Source of the DNA: Nitritalea halalkaliphila LW7
Lineage (GTDB): Bacteria; Bacteroidota; Bacteroidia; Cytophagales; Cyclobacteriaceae
DNA: 64,000 nt
Assembly: GCF_000265075.1 (NCBI RefSeq)
Contig: NZ_AJYA01000015.1
Coordinates: 3,419-67,418 of the forward strand
Direction of reading: 5' to 3'
Part shown: positions 55,575 through 64,000 of the stretch, piece by piece
How the letters are laid out: each line of letters begins with the position of its first letter
How positions within the stretch are numbered: position 1 is the stretch's first letter
Made by a program: the position numbers and the translations under genes
Notes under the pieces: model-generated
Databases searched by the model: none
The model's input: only the letters and a program-made list of their open reading frames with translations
What the model was told of the DNA's origin: nothing

Positions 55575-56792
55575 TTATCGTTGGTTTGCAGCAGCCGGCA
55601 CCTTCTGGTTCCGCGCCGCTTTTCTTCTCGTTAATTCTTTTTTTATCAGCTCAAACTCCCGGCTGCTCTGCCCGGCCACCGAAGTATTTTCTGCCGCCCG
55701 GCGTGAGAGATAAGGCATCACCTTCTCCACCGGCCCGTAAGGCACATATTTGGCCACCCGAAAACCAGCATGGGCCAGGTTAAAGCTAATCGTATCGCTC
55801 ATGCCATAGAGCTGCGCAAAGTACACGCGCGCATCCCCGGGCTCCAGGCCTTTTTCCAGCATCCACTCCGCGAGGAGCAAATTGCTCTGCTCATTATGCG
55901 AGCCACTCACGAAATGTAGGCGCTCCACACGGTCTAGACAGAAGCGCATGGCCTTATCGTAGTCGCGGTCGGAGTCGGCTTTGGTGGCCTGAATGGGGCT
56001 GGCATACCCCTTTTTAGCTGCACGCTCGCGTTCTTTTTCCATGTACGCCCCACGCACCAACTTGGCCCCTAGAAAATAACCGCGGGATGCTGCCTGCGCA
56101 TAGGCCGCTTCGAGGCGGGCATACATGTCGTGCCGGTACATCTGGTACGTATTGTACACAATGCAGTCCTCCTGATTATAGCGCTCCATGGCCGCATAGG
56201 CGAGGGCGTCGATGCTGTCCTGAAACCAGGATTCCTCGGCATCGATCAGGATTTTGGTCCGGGCCTTTTGCGCCGCGGCGCAAAGTGCATCTACGCGGCG
56301 CTCCATCCTGGCATAGGCTTCCTGCTCACTGCTGCTCAGGGGCTCCCCTGCCTGTTTTTTGATCATCAGGCGGTAATCTCCTAAGCCGGTCACCTTGAAA
56401 ACAGCGAAAGGGATCGCAGGGTCTCCGGCGGCACGTTCTACGGTGCGCATCACCTCACGGAAAGTGGCCTCGTAGCTGTCCTCGTTTCCCTTGCCCTCGA
56501 CCGAATAGTCTAGGATGGTGCCGATCCCAAAGTCCGCGAGCTCCTGCACGGTTTTCCCGCATTCTTCGATGGTCTCACCGCCACAGAAATGACCAAACAT
56601 GGTCTGCTTCATCAAGCCTTTTATGGGCAGGCGCAGGGAAAAACCCAAATTCGCCAGCTTTATGCCCAACTTCGTAGCGGTGTTATTGTTTATGGTCGCG
56701 AAAATTACGTACATCTTACGTAATTCTGCGTCAGATTTCGCTTGGAAGGCGATCTCCAGATTTTCGAAAGTCAATTTGGGTTTGGATGTCAT
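55575..56792 (-). CDS. Proline dehydrogenase (PutA-like, single domain)
   Basis: 405 residues from the ATG at 56792 (MTSKPKLTFENLEIAFQAKS); the frame is open 62 codons further upstream but that part has no homology and overlaps the promoter. The flavin TIM barrel shows FAVFKVTGLGDYRLM, ILIDAEESWFQDSIDALAYA, YNTYQMYRHDMYARLEAAYA, GYFLGAKLVRGAYMEKERER, FVSGSHNEQSNLLL and YFAQLYGMSDTISFNLAHAG, then VAKYVPYGPVEKVMPYLSRR with the conserved Y-x-P-x-G and R-R of proline dehydrogenases. It oxidises proline to pyrroline-5-carboxylate at the membrane. It is probably cotranscribed with lysS, which starts four bases downstream. Confidence 0.92.
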   Translation of the reverse strand: MTSKPKLTFENLEIAFQAKSDAELRKMYVIFATINNNTATKLGIKLANLGFSLRLPIKGLMKQTMFGHFCGGETIEECGKTVQELADFGIGTILDYSVEGKGNEDSYEATFREVMRTVERAAGDPAIPFAVFKVTGLGDYRLMIKKQAGEPLSSSEQEAYARMERRVDALCAAAQKARTKILIDAEESWFQDSIDALAYAAMERYNQEDCIVYNTYQMYRHDMYARLEAAYAQAASRGYFLGAKLVRGAYMEKERERAAKKGYASPIQATKADSDRDYDKAMRFCLDRVERLHFVSGSHNEQSNLLLAEWMLEKGLEPGDARVYFAQLYGMSDTISFNLAHAGFRVAKYVPYGPVEKVMPYLSRRAAENTSVAGQSSREFELIKKELTRRKAARNQKVPAAANQR

Positions 56793-56810
56793 GCAGCTTT
56801 CATTCTGCCG

Positions 56811-56818
56811 CAAATATA
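56811..56818 (-). promoter_or_regulatory. Bacteroidota-type promoter -7 box (TATATTTG)
   Basis: TATATTTG on the minus strand lies 18 bases before the proline dehydrogenase ATG at 56792. This leaves a very short leader and supports the shorter start of that gene. No -33 TTTG is seen, since the upstream bases are GC-rich. Confidence 0.5.
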
Positions 56819-56997
56819 ATGAATTTTCCCGCCGGCAGCAGGAAGAATTTGTCGGCTCCACAGCATTTTCTTTGGGTTTTTCACGCCTGATGGGCGCTCG
56901 AGCCGGCTCTCTCGAAACGAAAAAACCTTCCGAAGCGGACCCGATGCTACTCGGTGCTGCTTCAGAAGGCATTTCCAAACGTTTTTTAAGCGGCTAC

Positions 56998-58287
56998 TTA
57001 GAGGCGGGCATCTACACGCTCCTTCGGCAGTACGGCTTTCACATCATAGATGACGCGGTCCGGGCTGGTGCTTAGGTCCAGCTGCTCGAACTCTTTATGC
57101 GCTACAGCCAAAATAATGGCCGCATAAGCGCTTAAGTCCGGCTTTTCGGTCAGCAACTTCAGGCCATACTCGTCCGCCACCTCTTCGCTGCTCGCCAGCG
57201 GATCGTACACGTCCACCTGCATATCAAAGCGGCGCAGCTCTTCGTAAATATCGATTACACGCGTATTTCGTACATCCGGGCAGTTTTCCTTAAAGGTAAA
57301 GCCGAGGAGGAGCACCTTGGCCTGCAGTACGGGCAGGTTTTTATGCATCATCTTTTTAATCACCTCCGTGGCCACATGCTTGCCCATGGAATCGTTTAGC
57401 CGGCGTCCCGCCAAAATAATTTCCGGGTGGTAGCCTACCTCTTGGGCCTTTTGGGCCAAATAATACGGATCCACGCCGATGCAGTGCCCCCCTACTAATC
57501 CTGGACGGAAGGGCAAGAAGTTCCACTTGGTTCCTGCTGCCTCGAGCACCTCGTAGGTGTCGATGTCGAGCAGGTTGAAGATTTTCGACAGCTCATTCAC
57601 GAAGGCGATGTTAATGTCGCGCTGCGAATTTTCGATGACTTTGGCCGCCTCGGCCACCTTAATGCAAGAGGCCTTAAAGGTGCCAGCGGTGATGACCGAC
57701 TTATACAAGGCATCCACAAAATCCGCCGCCTCTGGCGTGGAGCCACTGGTTACTTTAAGGATTTTGGTGACAGTGTGCAACTTATCCCCGGGATTAATCC
57801 GCTCCGGAGAGTAGCCCACATAGAAGTCGGTATTGAATTTCATGCCGGAGATGGCTTCTAAAATCGGCACACATTCGTCTTCAGTAACACCGGGATAGAC
57901 GGTGGATTCATAGATCACCACATCGCCCTTTTTTAGGAGCTTGCCCACCGTTTCGGAGGCCTTAATCATGGGTGTAAGCACAGGGCGGTTATGCTTGTCG
58001 GTCGGGGTGGGTACGGTAACCACATACACTTGGCAGTCGGCTAAGTCTTCCGGCGCATCGCTGACGAAGAGCCCTTTGGCCCCGGGGGCCTGTAGGAGCA
58101 CCTGCTGCAAGTCGGCATCTTCCACTTCTAAGGTGGTGTCAAGGCCTGCGCGGAGTTCCTGAATGCGTTTTGGGTTGATATCAAGACCGATAGTAGGGTA
58201 TTTTTCAGCAAAAGCCACGGCTAAAGGGAGGCCGACATAGCCAAGGCCTATAATGCCTATTTTGACCTCATTTAATTGGAGTTCCAT
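56998..58287 (-). CDS. tviB: UDP-N-acetylhexosamine 6-dehydrogenase (TviB/WbpO type)
   Basis: 429 residues of the UDP-sugar dehydrogenase family: KIGIIGLGYVGLPLAVAFAE (NAD loop), VVTVPTPTDKHNRPVLTPM, VIYESTVYPGVTEDECVPIL, SPERINPGD, KVIENSQRDINIAFVNELS, the catalytic Cys in GLVGGHCIGVDPYYLAQKA and LLGFTFKENCPDVRNTRVID. The PTPTDKHNxP and GGHCIGVDPYYL segments are those of TviB and WbpO, which oxidise UDP-GlcNAc or UDP-GalNAc to the uronate. It could act with the WbpP-like epimerase at 12.5-13.4 kb, 44 kb away. High GC places it with the core genome, so it may serve another polymer. Confidence 0.9.
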   Translation of the reverse strand: MELQLNEVKIGIIGLGYVGLPLAVAFAEKYPTIGLDINPKRIQELRAGLDTTLEVEDADLQQVLLQAPGAKGLFVSDAPEDLADCQVYVVTVPTPTDKHNRPVLTPMIKASETVGKLLKKGDVVIYESTVYPGVTEDECVPILEAISGMKFNTDFYVGYSPERINPGDKLHTVTKILKVTSGSTPEAADFVDALYKSVITAGTFKASCIKVAEAAKVIENSQRDINIAFVNELSKIFNLLDIDTYEVLEAAGTKWNFLPFRPGLVGGHCIGVDPYYLAQKAQEVGYHPEIILAGRRLNDSMGKHVATEVIKKMMHKNLPVLQAKVLLLGFTFKENCPDVRNTRVIDIYEELRRFDMQVDVYDPLASSEEVADEYGLKLLTEKPDLSAYAAIILAVAHKEFEQLDLSTSPDRVIYDVKAVLPKERVDARL

Positions 58288-58382
58288 AAATATGAAAAAG
58301 GTTAAAAATGAATTCTATAAGGAATTTTGATTTAAAGTGTAAATGTAATACCAAAGCAATAAATTCCAATCGATTAAATGGT

Positions 58383-59619
58383 TTATTCGTAACGAAGCGA
58401 CTCGATGGGGTCTAATTTACTGGCTTTGCGGGCGGGGTAGTAGCCGGAAAGCAGGCCTACGACCACGCAGATAACGAAGGCGGTGGCGATCCACACGGTG
58501 GGCACGATAAAGCCTCCAGGGCCGATCTGGTTGGCGACGATATTTCCGATGCCGATACCGATCAGAACACCGAAGACCCCGCCCAAGACACAGATTACGA
58601 TGGCTTCGATGAGAAACTGCTGCCGGATGCGGAGGGGGGTGGCACCGAGGGCTTTGCGCACGCCGATCTCACGGGTACGCTCGGTCACCGTCACCATCAT
58701 GATGTTCATCAGACCGATGGAGGCGCCAAGAGGGTGATAAAGCCGATGGTAAAACCTCCCAGGCGCAGGTAGCCGGCCACCTCATTCAGGGATTCGGCCA
58801 CGGACTGGCTTTTCGAAATTTCAAAAGAGTCGCTGTCCCCGATGGCGTCGCGACGAATTTTACGCATCAGCCCAGTCGCTTGGCCCATTTCATAGTCCAT
58901 GCGCAGCGGGTCTGAGGCAGCTGCGGTGATGCTGTAGCGGAAGGTGCCGCGGCGATCGTAGCGGATGCCGTTTTCTAAAGGAATGAAGACGGCACGGTCC
59001 GGGCCGGGGCCTCCGCCGATTCCGCCTTGTTTCTCTAATACGCCCACCACGGTGTAAGGAGACCCGAAGAAATTGACGCGCTGGTTGAGTGGGGATTCGG
59101 TAGGCCCAAAGAGTGCCTCCACCACATCCTGCCCGATGATGCAGACATTATTTCCGTATTGCAGCTCGGCTGCAGAGAAGGCTCTGCCGGAATCAACTTT
59201 TATAGATCGGAGGTCCAGGTAATTATCGTCGATGGCGGTAACTCGGATGTTGGGATTGGTTTTATCGGAATTTCGCTTCACTTCGACCGCGCCCGAGACA
59301 GTGGTATAGACCGTAGTCCTGCCCGTTTTATCGTACTCCTCCTTAAAAGCCATCGCCTCTCGGTACTTGATCGGTGGATAGTAGCGCTCCGCTTTTCCGC
59401 CCTGCACCACCTGCACGCCGAATTTCGATTTGATATCAAAGTTGCTGGCACCAAGCCTGAGAAGCTTTCCTCCACTTGGGCTTTAATGCCATCGATGGCT
59501 GTCAGCATTCCTACTAAGGAGGTAATGCCGATGGCGATGATGGCGCCGGTGAGCACGGTACGGAGAAGATTCGCCCGAACGGAACGCAGGGCAACTTTAA
59601 TATTTTCGAGCAAATCCAT
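58383..59619 (-). CDS. MacB/FtsX-type ABC transporter permease, frameshifted
   Basis: About 412 residues over three frames, with one G lost at 59449-59452 ([18 protein letters not shown]) and one at 58722-58729 ([17 protein letters not shown]). It begins [20 protein letters not shown] and a membrane helix, then a MacB periplasmic core domain ([40 protein letters not shown]) and the FtsX domain [40 protein letters not shown] and [19 protein letters not shown]. It is the permease of an efflux or lipoprotein-type ABC system; its ATPase is not in the window. The frameshifts are of the technical type. Confidence 0.88.
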
Positions 59620-59780
59620 AAATTGTTCGGTAATGAACGGTTTTCGGCGGATAATCTGCCGCTACTTGATTTCGGATATAAGTTTAGTGGATTCTACCGA
59701 AAGAAAAAAACCCTTAGGCATTTTTAACGCATATATTCTATAAGCTGTCGCCTGAATGGGATTAGCCGGGGTAGGCCAGC

Positions 59781-60399
59781 TCAGTGCATGCGATCTCCAC
59801 GCACGGTCAGTCCAGCGATCACCTCCGCCTCGAAAGCCAGCCACTCCTTCCAGCGCTTCTCTACGCGCTCAGCATCGTACACCTTCCGCGCCAGCTGAAT
59901 AAAATTCACATAGTGTCCCGCCTCAGAAATCATCAACTCATAATAGAAGCTTCTCAGATCCGCATCTGCCACTTCCTTACTGAGCAGTTTAAAGCGCTCA
60001 CAGCTGCGTGCCTCGATGAGTGCATTCAGCATGAGATACTCCGAAAGCTGCGCCGCTCGGCTTCCCCCCTTACGTACGAAACTAGCCAGTGCCGTCACGT
60101 ACTCATCTTTGCGCGGCGCCCAGCCGAAAGCCGCGTGCCTTCAACTTCTCCATCACGCGCTCGAAATGTCCCCACTCCTCAGCTACCACCGGGGTCAGGA
60201 CCTCTTCCACCTCGGGAAAGTCATGGAAATTAATGATCAAAGAGATACAGGAAGTTGCCGCCTTCTGCTCACAGTAGGCGTGGTCCACTAGAATATCCTC
60301 TAAAGACATCAGGGCCACATCCACCCAGCGCGGGTCAGTAGGAAGCTGTAAGTGGAGCATCTGCTGCCGCGTTCGCTCCTGCCAATCTTGCTGTGCCAT
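59781..60399 (-). CDS. miaE: tRNA-(ms2io6A)-hydroxylase MiaE, frameshifted
   Basis: About 206 residues over two frames that meet near 60124-60130 (KARGF|GWAPRKDEYVTALA). It is a ferritin-like di-iron protein: E and E-x2-H motifs are in SLEDILVDHAYCEQKAATSC, PVVAEEWGHFERVMEKLK, NALIEARSCERFKLLSKEV and YELMISEAGHYVNFIQLARK. MiaE hydroxylates the isopentenyl group of modified A37 in tRNAs. This protein has the same length as Bacteroidota MiaE. The gap to the permease gene (59620-59780) contains no clear signal. Confidence 0.85.
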
Positions 60400-60432
60400 G
60401 CTTGCGCTATTTTATAAGTTCGAAACGTTCGT

Positions 60433-62419
60433 TTAATCAAATAAAGGCCAAGAGATGCCTAGGTCTAAGAAGGCGCGCTTGCCCGTAAACCCGGGTGTAA
60501 CGAAATACCCCGGCTGTGCCATCATGTTTTGGTTGAGGTGGTTATAGCGAAATAAGATCCGCGTTCGATTGATACGTAAGTTGACGAAAGCATCTGCCAC
60601 CGCATAGGCAAAGACATTAAAGTCGTCTTGCAGGTGAAACTGCTGCAGTGCCGGGCTGTAGGCATCTGCAAAGTTATCGCTACGGTAGCGGACCTCAAAG
60701 CCAATCTGCATGAACAGGTTTTCGTCGAATAGCGGCGTATCGTAATAGGTTCTAAAATTCGCGAAGAGCTCCGGAATCCGGAAATTATCCGCCCCGCCGC
60801 CTGTCAGCAGCGTGTAATAGCCCTCAAAATCCATGTAAAACTTGCCGCCCAGGTTCATACCGGCCTTCAGCCCGGGAATCAGCATGAGGGCGTCTGCATC
60901 TGCCTGTCGGGCCTGCTGTTCCTGATCGAAGAACACAAAATTACTGACGCGGCGTAGGGCGATGTTTGGCCGCAGGCTGAAGCGCTCAAAATCCGCCTTC
61001 AAAACTCCTTTCACCTGATCCACCTGGATGTTACTGAAATCATTCACCCAGCGGTGATGGTTGCCCCGGAAAATGAGCTGCTGCACGGTGGGGCGGTAGC
61101 GGGCGCTGGTGTAGCTGGCCTCCAGAAAAGGACTGATGAAGAGGCCTTCCACGCGGTAAGCCTCCGGAAAGAGGTACTCTCCCTCCGCCTCGAAACGCCA
61201 CTTTTCGCTCAGCTCTCCGCGCAGCATGCCCCCCACCGAGAGCTCGTTAAAGCGAAAAGGATTCAGCTGGAAGGTACTGTTGGCCTGCCCGAACCGGAAC
61301 TTGCCGAAGGCGCTATAAAACAGGGTCCGATATCTCCTTTAAGCCCGAATTCATTTGTCCAAGCCACAAAGCGGTTAAAATTCAGCGTACTATCCTCTCG
61401 GTTAAAGCGCTCTGGATGAAAGCGATCGAAGAAAGCTCCCTCCTGCGGGGTGCCGAGGGGTGCCGCAAAAAACACTTCCTGCTTCCGCCGATCGAAGGAG
61501 TGGTACACCTGTTGATCCTTCAGCAATTCATACTGGTGGAAGAGCTTGATTTCCTGGCGCAGATCCGTGGCCACTGCCTGCCGCAGCCAGACCTGTGCAT
61601 CCTCATAGGCAAAAGGCAAGCTGGTGCTGTCCACTGCCTGGGGGATGATGCCGCCCTGTTCGTTTACCAGGTGCCGCACCCGGGTAAAGTTGGCGAGCAG
61701 CAGGTACTTGCCGTCCTCGGAGGTGTAGTTGGTGTTAAACCCATAGGAATTTTGTACTGTCTGGTGATCGTCTCGGTTACGCGGATTCAGCGTCCGCCGC
61801 GAGCGGATGGTATGGAAGACGATGCCCACATTCCAGCGTTCGTTTACATTTCGTGCGAAGGCCAGGTCCAGCATATTGCGGTGGCCACCGCCAAAGTACA
61901 CGTTCATGTCCGTAAACGGCGACTTGGTATCAAAATAGCGCACCGAATCCACGGAGTGCATGTAGAGGTCATAGACATGAAAGCCTGAGGTGAGCCCGAT
62001 CTGCCGGGGTGCCTCATAAAAGATGGGCTTAGCGGCGGTGCCGATATTTCCCAGATCTTGGTATCGCCAGCCGCTGCGGGCGACAGGCTCGTAGTAGTGG
62101 AAGCCAGTGAGAAGGGTGTCCACTTCGTGCAATTTCTTGCGGTTCCTGCGGATATCTTTTTCGAAAAAGTACAGCGTCGTCTTGGGGCCGAACACCATCT
62201 TGGTGGAGTCATCGATGAGCTTTTTTCCCCGTCCCCCCTGCTCCTGCTGCACCTCTCCCTCCTGCTGGGGCGGGGGCTGCAGCATGGGATCGCGCCGATT
62301 AGGGCTACCCCGGAACCGCCTACCTGTGCCAGCAGACCCTCTCCGAGCAAGCAAAACAGGACGAGCAGCAGGCCGAAGGCGTATCGAAAAGTGCTTCGCG
62401 CGCGCTTATCTGAAAGCAT
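60433..62419 (-). CDS. Bacteroidota putative porin, frameshifted
   Basis: About 662 residues over three frames, joined at CCCC 62308-62311 (AQVGGSG|GSPNRRDPMLQ) and GGG 61323-61325 (GDIGP|LFYSAFGKFRFG), each one lost base. A signal peptide (FGLLLVLFCLLGEGLLA) follows the preferred start at 62419; then come a Gln/Gly/Arg-rich linker, TTLYFFEKDIRRNRKKLHEV, FTDMNVYFGGGHRNMLDLAF and many beta-strands up to the end ...FLDLGISWPLFD. It resembles the 'putative porin' family (PF14121-like) of Bacteroidota. The start overlaps the lpxK stop by 14 bases, so the two are cotranscribed. Confidence 0.75.
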
Positions 62420-63479
62420 CTGGAGATTGAAAAAAAGCCTGTAGGCGGGTAAATACATGTGTTTCTAAGCTATCGCGATCGGTTTCACTCATGTGCATGG
62501 CCATGGGCTGCGCAAAAATCGGAAATTCTGCCAAGAATTCCGCATGGGCGGGGGCTTTAAGTTTGATGGCATCTTTTTCGGTGCAGATGAAGGCCACACC
62601 GGGATGCGCTGCCGCTGCCTGACGTAGCTGGGCGATCTGGCTGGCACCATAACGCACATGGTCGGGAAATCGTATGCGCTCCCGCACCTGAAAACTCCCG
62701 CTGAGTGCGGCATAGAGTGCTTCATCGGAGGCCAGGCCGCTGAAAAGCAGCACAGGGTCTCCGGGCTTCAGCTCCCGCTTTGGGCTACCGCCCAAAGGAT
62801 ACGGCTGCCCATAGCGAATCGTAGAAAAATACACGGGCACCCCTGGGGCATAGCGGGCGCAGGCCTGGCGATAGGTCTCTTTTTCTCTCTCCCCAAGATT
62901 TTCTGGGCACTTGGTCACCAGGATAGCGCTGGCCCGGGCAGCACCCGAGCGGGACTCCCGCAGCCAACCAGCGGGCAGCACCTGATCGCGGAAAAAAGGG
63001 GCCGCATAGGTGCTCAGGAGCAAGTTGACCTGCCGCTCCACATAGCGATGCTGGAAGGCATCATCGAGTAGGATGACCTCCGTTTCGGGATGCTCGGCCA
63101 GCAGCAGCGGGATGGCTTCTATGCGGCGCTCGCCCACGGCCACCGGCACGCGCCCACCATGCTTTTCATAGAGCAGGGCGGGCTCATCGCCGAGCTCCTC
63201 CGCCGTGCTGGAACTTTGCGCCACGCGCACCCCCCGTGTCTTCCGACCATAGCCCCGGCTGACCACGGCCACGGCGTAGCGCTCCTGTAGCTGCTCGATT
63301 AAAAAGTCCACCGCTGGCGTCTTACCTGTGCCCCCCACGGAGAGATTCCCCACAGCGATGCAGGGGCGGTCGAAGCGCACCGACTTTTTCAGGCCCGTTT
63401 CGAACAGGTGATGCCGAAACCGCATGGCCCCCGCATAGAGCTGGGCGAAAGGAAAAGCCAAAATCTGGTACCATTTCAT
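62406..63479 (-). CDS. lpxK: Tetraacyldisaccharide 4'-kinase
   Basis: 357 residues, normal for LpxK. An N-terminal amphipathic helix (WYQILAFPFAQLYAGAMRFR) is followed by the Walker A PCIAVGNLSVGGTGKTPAVD, VVSRGYGRKTRGV, AVGERRIEAIPLLLAEHPET, the Walker B/DDxxQH motif VILLDDAFQHRYVERQVNLL and the TKCPE and CTEKDAIKL segments. It phosphorylates the lipid A precursor at the inner membrane and shows that the cell is an LPS-making Gram-negative. It is divergent from the Nif3-like gene, with only 41 bases between the starts. Confidence 0.95.
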   Translation of the reverse strand: MKWYQILAFPFAQLYAGAMRFRHHLFETGLKKSVRFDRPCIAVGNLSVGGTGKTPAVDFLIEQLQERYAVAVVSRGYGRKTRGVRVAQSSSTAEELGDEPALLYEKHGGRVPVAVGERRIEAIPLLLAEHPETEVILLDDAFQHRYVERQVNLLLSTYAAPFFRDQVLPAGWLRESRSGAARASAILVTKCPENLGEREKETYRQACARYAPGVPVYFSTIRYGQPYPLGGSPKRELKPGDPVLLFSGLASDEALYAALSGSFQVRERIRFPDHVRYGASQIAQLRQAAAAHPGVAFICTEKDAIKLKAPAHAEFLAEFPIFAQPMAMHMSETDRDSLETHVFTRLQAFFQSPDAFR

Positions 63480-63490
63480 GCAAAAAACCG

Positions 63491-63498
63491 TAATTTTG
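63491..63498 (+). promoter_or_regulatory. Bacteroidota-type promoter -7 box (TAATTTTG)
   Basis: TAATTTTG on the plus strand fits TAnnTTTG and lies 22 bases before the ATG of the Nif3-like gene, in the 41-base divergent gap with lpxK. A purine-rich AAGGA (63509-63513) precedes the ATG and may serve as a ribosome-binding site. The short gap limits what else can be there. Confidence 0.45.
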
Positions 63499-63520
63499 GT
63501 GTAAAACTAAGGAAAAAACC

Positions 63521-64000
63521 ATGGGATACCTGATTCGAGAGCTGCTTTCTGCGCTGGAGACGCTCGCTCCGCCTGCCTACCAAGAAAGTTACGATAACGC
63601 GGGCCTCATCGTAGGGGATGCCGACGCGGAGGTTCGCGGCGTGCTCTGTGCGCTGGATGTGACCGAAGAGGTGGTGGAAGAGGCCATTCGTCTGGGGTGC
63701 AACTTGATCGTGGCGCATCACCCGATCGTTTTTAAGGGACTGAAGCGCCTGACCGGGGCCAATTATGTGGAGCGCACCGTGCTGAAGGCCATCCGCGCAG
63801 ATGTGGCGCTTTATGCTATACATACCAACTTAGACGCGGTCTTAGAAGGGGTAAATGGAGCTCTTTTAGCGCGCCTAGGGGTGCATAAAGGCCGCATCCT
63901 AGCGCCGAAGGGGGAGCAGCTACTAAAATTAATCACTTTTGTGCCTCATGCCCATCGGGAAGCCGTTTCGGAGGCCTTATTTCAGGCCGGTGCCGGCCAA
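63521..64000 (+). CDS. Nif3-like dinuclear metal-centre protein (cut by window edge)
   Basis: 160 residues are seen before the right edge; the whole protein is usually about 365 in Bacteroidota. The start is YLIRELLSALETLAPPAYQE, then SYDNAGLIVGD, GVLCALDVTEEVVEEAIRLG, the metal site NLIVAHHPIVFKGLKRLTG and ALYAIHTNLDAVLEGVNGAL. These match the Nif3/YbgI/YqfO family, hexameric proteins with two metal ions per subunit, sometimes called GTP cyclohydrolase I type 2, whose true role is unsettled. The long form has a PII-like insertion, beginning about where the window ends (FVPHAHREAVSEAL). It is the only plus-strand gene in the window. Confidence 0.9.
   Translation, partial: MGYLIRELLSALETLAPPAYQESYDNAGLIVGDADAEVRGVLCALDVTEEVVEEAIRLGCNLIVAHHPIVFKGLKRLTGANYVERTVLKAIRADVALYAIHTNLDAVLEGVNGALLARLGVHKGRILAPKGEQLLKLITFVPHAHREAVSEALFQAGAGQ

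Noticed and set aside
54080-56384. Many long plus-strand open frames over lysS, proline dehydrogenase, porin and lpxK
   Set aside because: They are shadows of GC-rich minus-strand genes; the minus-strand frames have clear family motifs.
56793-56978. N-terminal extension of the proline dehydrogenase frame
   Set aside because: It has no similarity to the family, is basic and Ser/Pro-rich, and contains the TATATTTG promoter box; the ATG at 56792 starts exactly where homology begins.

Overview
The window is a slice of a Bacteroidota (Bacteroidetes) chromosome. The evidence is the core genes at its right end (Bacteroidota-type porin with a rich beta-barrel, lpxK, MacB/FtsX-type permease, miaE, lysS, proline dehydrogenase), the TAnnTTTG promoter boxes, and Wza/Wzc-type export proteins of the Bacteroidota style. 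Genus cannot be told from sequence alone. Nearly every gene is on the minus strand, so transcription runs from high to low coordinates; only the Nif3-like gene at the right edge is on the plus strand.

Layout in transcription order. (1) 64.0-53.6 kb: GC-rich housekeeping genes (Nif3-like on +; lpxK, porin, miaE, permease, UDP-HexNAc dehydrogenase, proline dehydrogenase, lysS, a small outer-membrane barrel). (2) 52.7-50.6 kb: fcl and gmd, making GDP-L-fucose. (3) 50.4-18.8 kb, locus A: promoter and long leader, wza-wzc export pair, a 13-bp hairpin, ABC flippase, EpsG-type polymerase, glycosyltransferases, initiating sugar transferase, a nonulosonate (NeuB plus CMP-transferase) set, carbamoyltransferase, methyltransferases, DUF4910 peptidase-like protein, four ATP-grasp ligases, AsnB and three NodB-like deacetylase paralogues. 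(4) 18.6-13.9 kb, start of locus B: an orphan second wza and a compact Kdn/sialate-type operon (CMP-transferase, NeuB, HAD phosphatase, LIC12162-type transferase) closed by a terminator. (5) 13.7-1 kb: a second promoter and leader, a nonsense-disrupted epimerase, a relic of wzc, then an AT-rich set with an aminotransferase, an ATP-grasp ligase, the front half of the GDP-legionaminate pathway (LegB, LegC, LegH, PtmE-like), glycosyltransferases, an asparagine-synthetase-like protein and Wzx.

Together the genes describe one or two surface polysaccharides built from fucose, N-acetyl-hexosaminuronate and nonulosonic (sialic-like) acids, heavily decorated by amidation or aminoacylation (ATP-grasp, AsnB), carbamoylation, methylation and N-deacetylation. 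The duplicated wza, the wzc relic, and the stepwise rise in GC from left to right suggest two loci that were fused by recombination or transfer.

A caution governs the whole annotation. At least 18 genes, including lysS, are broken by single-base frameshifts, most of them at homopolymers or short repeats of one base. This looks like uncorrected long-read assembly rather than decay, so such genes are given as whole CDS spans with the break position stated. Three objects look like real relics instead: wzc at 11.9-12.4 kb, the epimerase at 12.5-13.4 kb, and a glycosyltransferase fragment at 26.3-26.8 kb.
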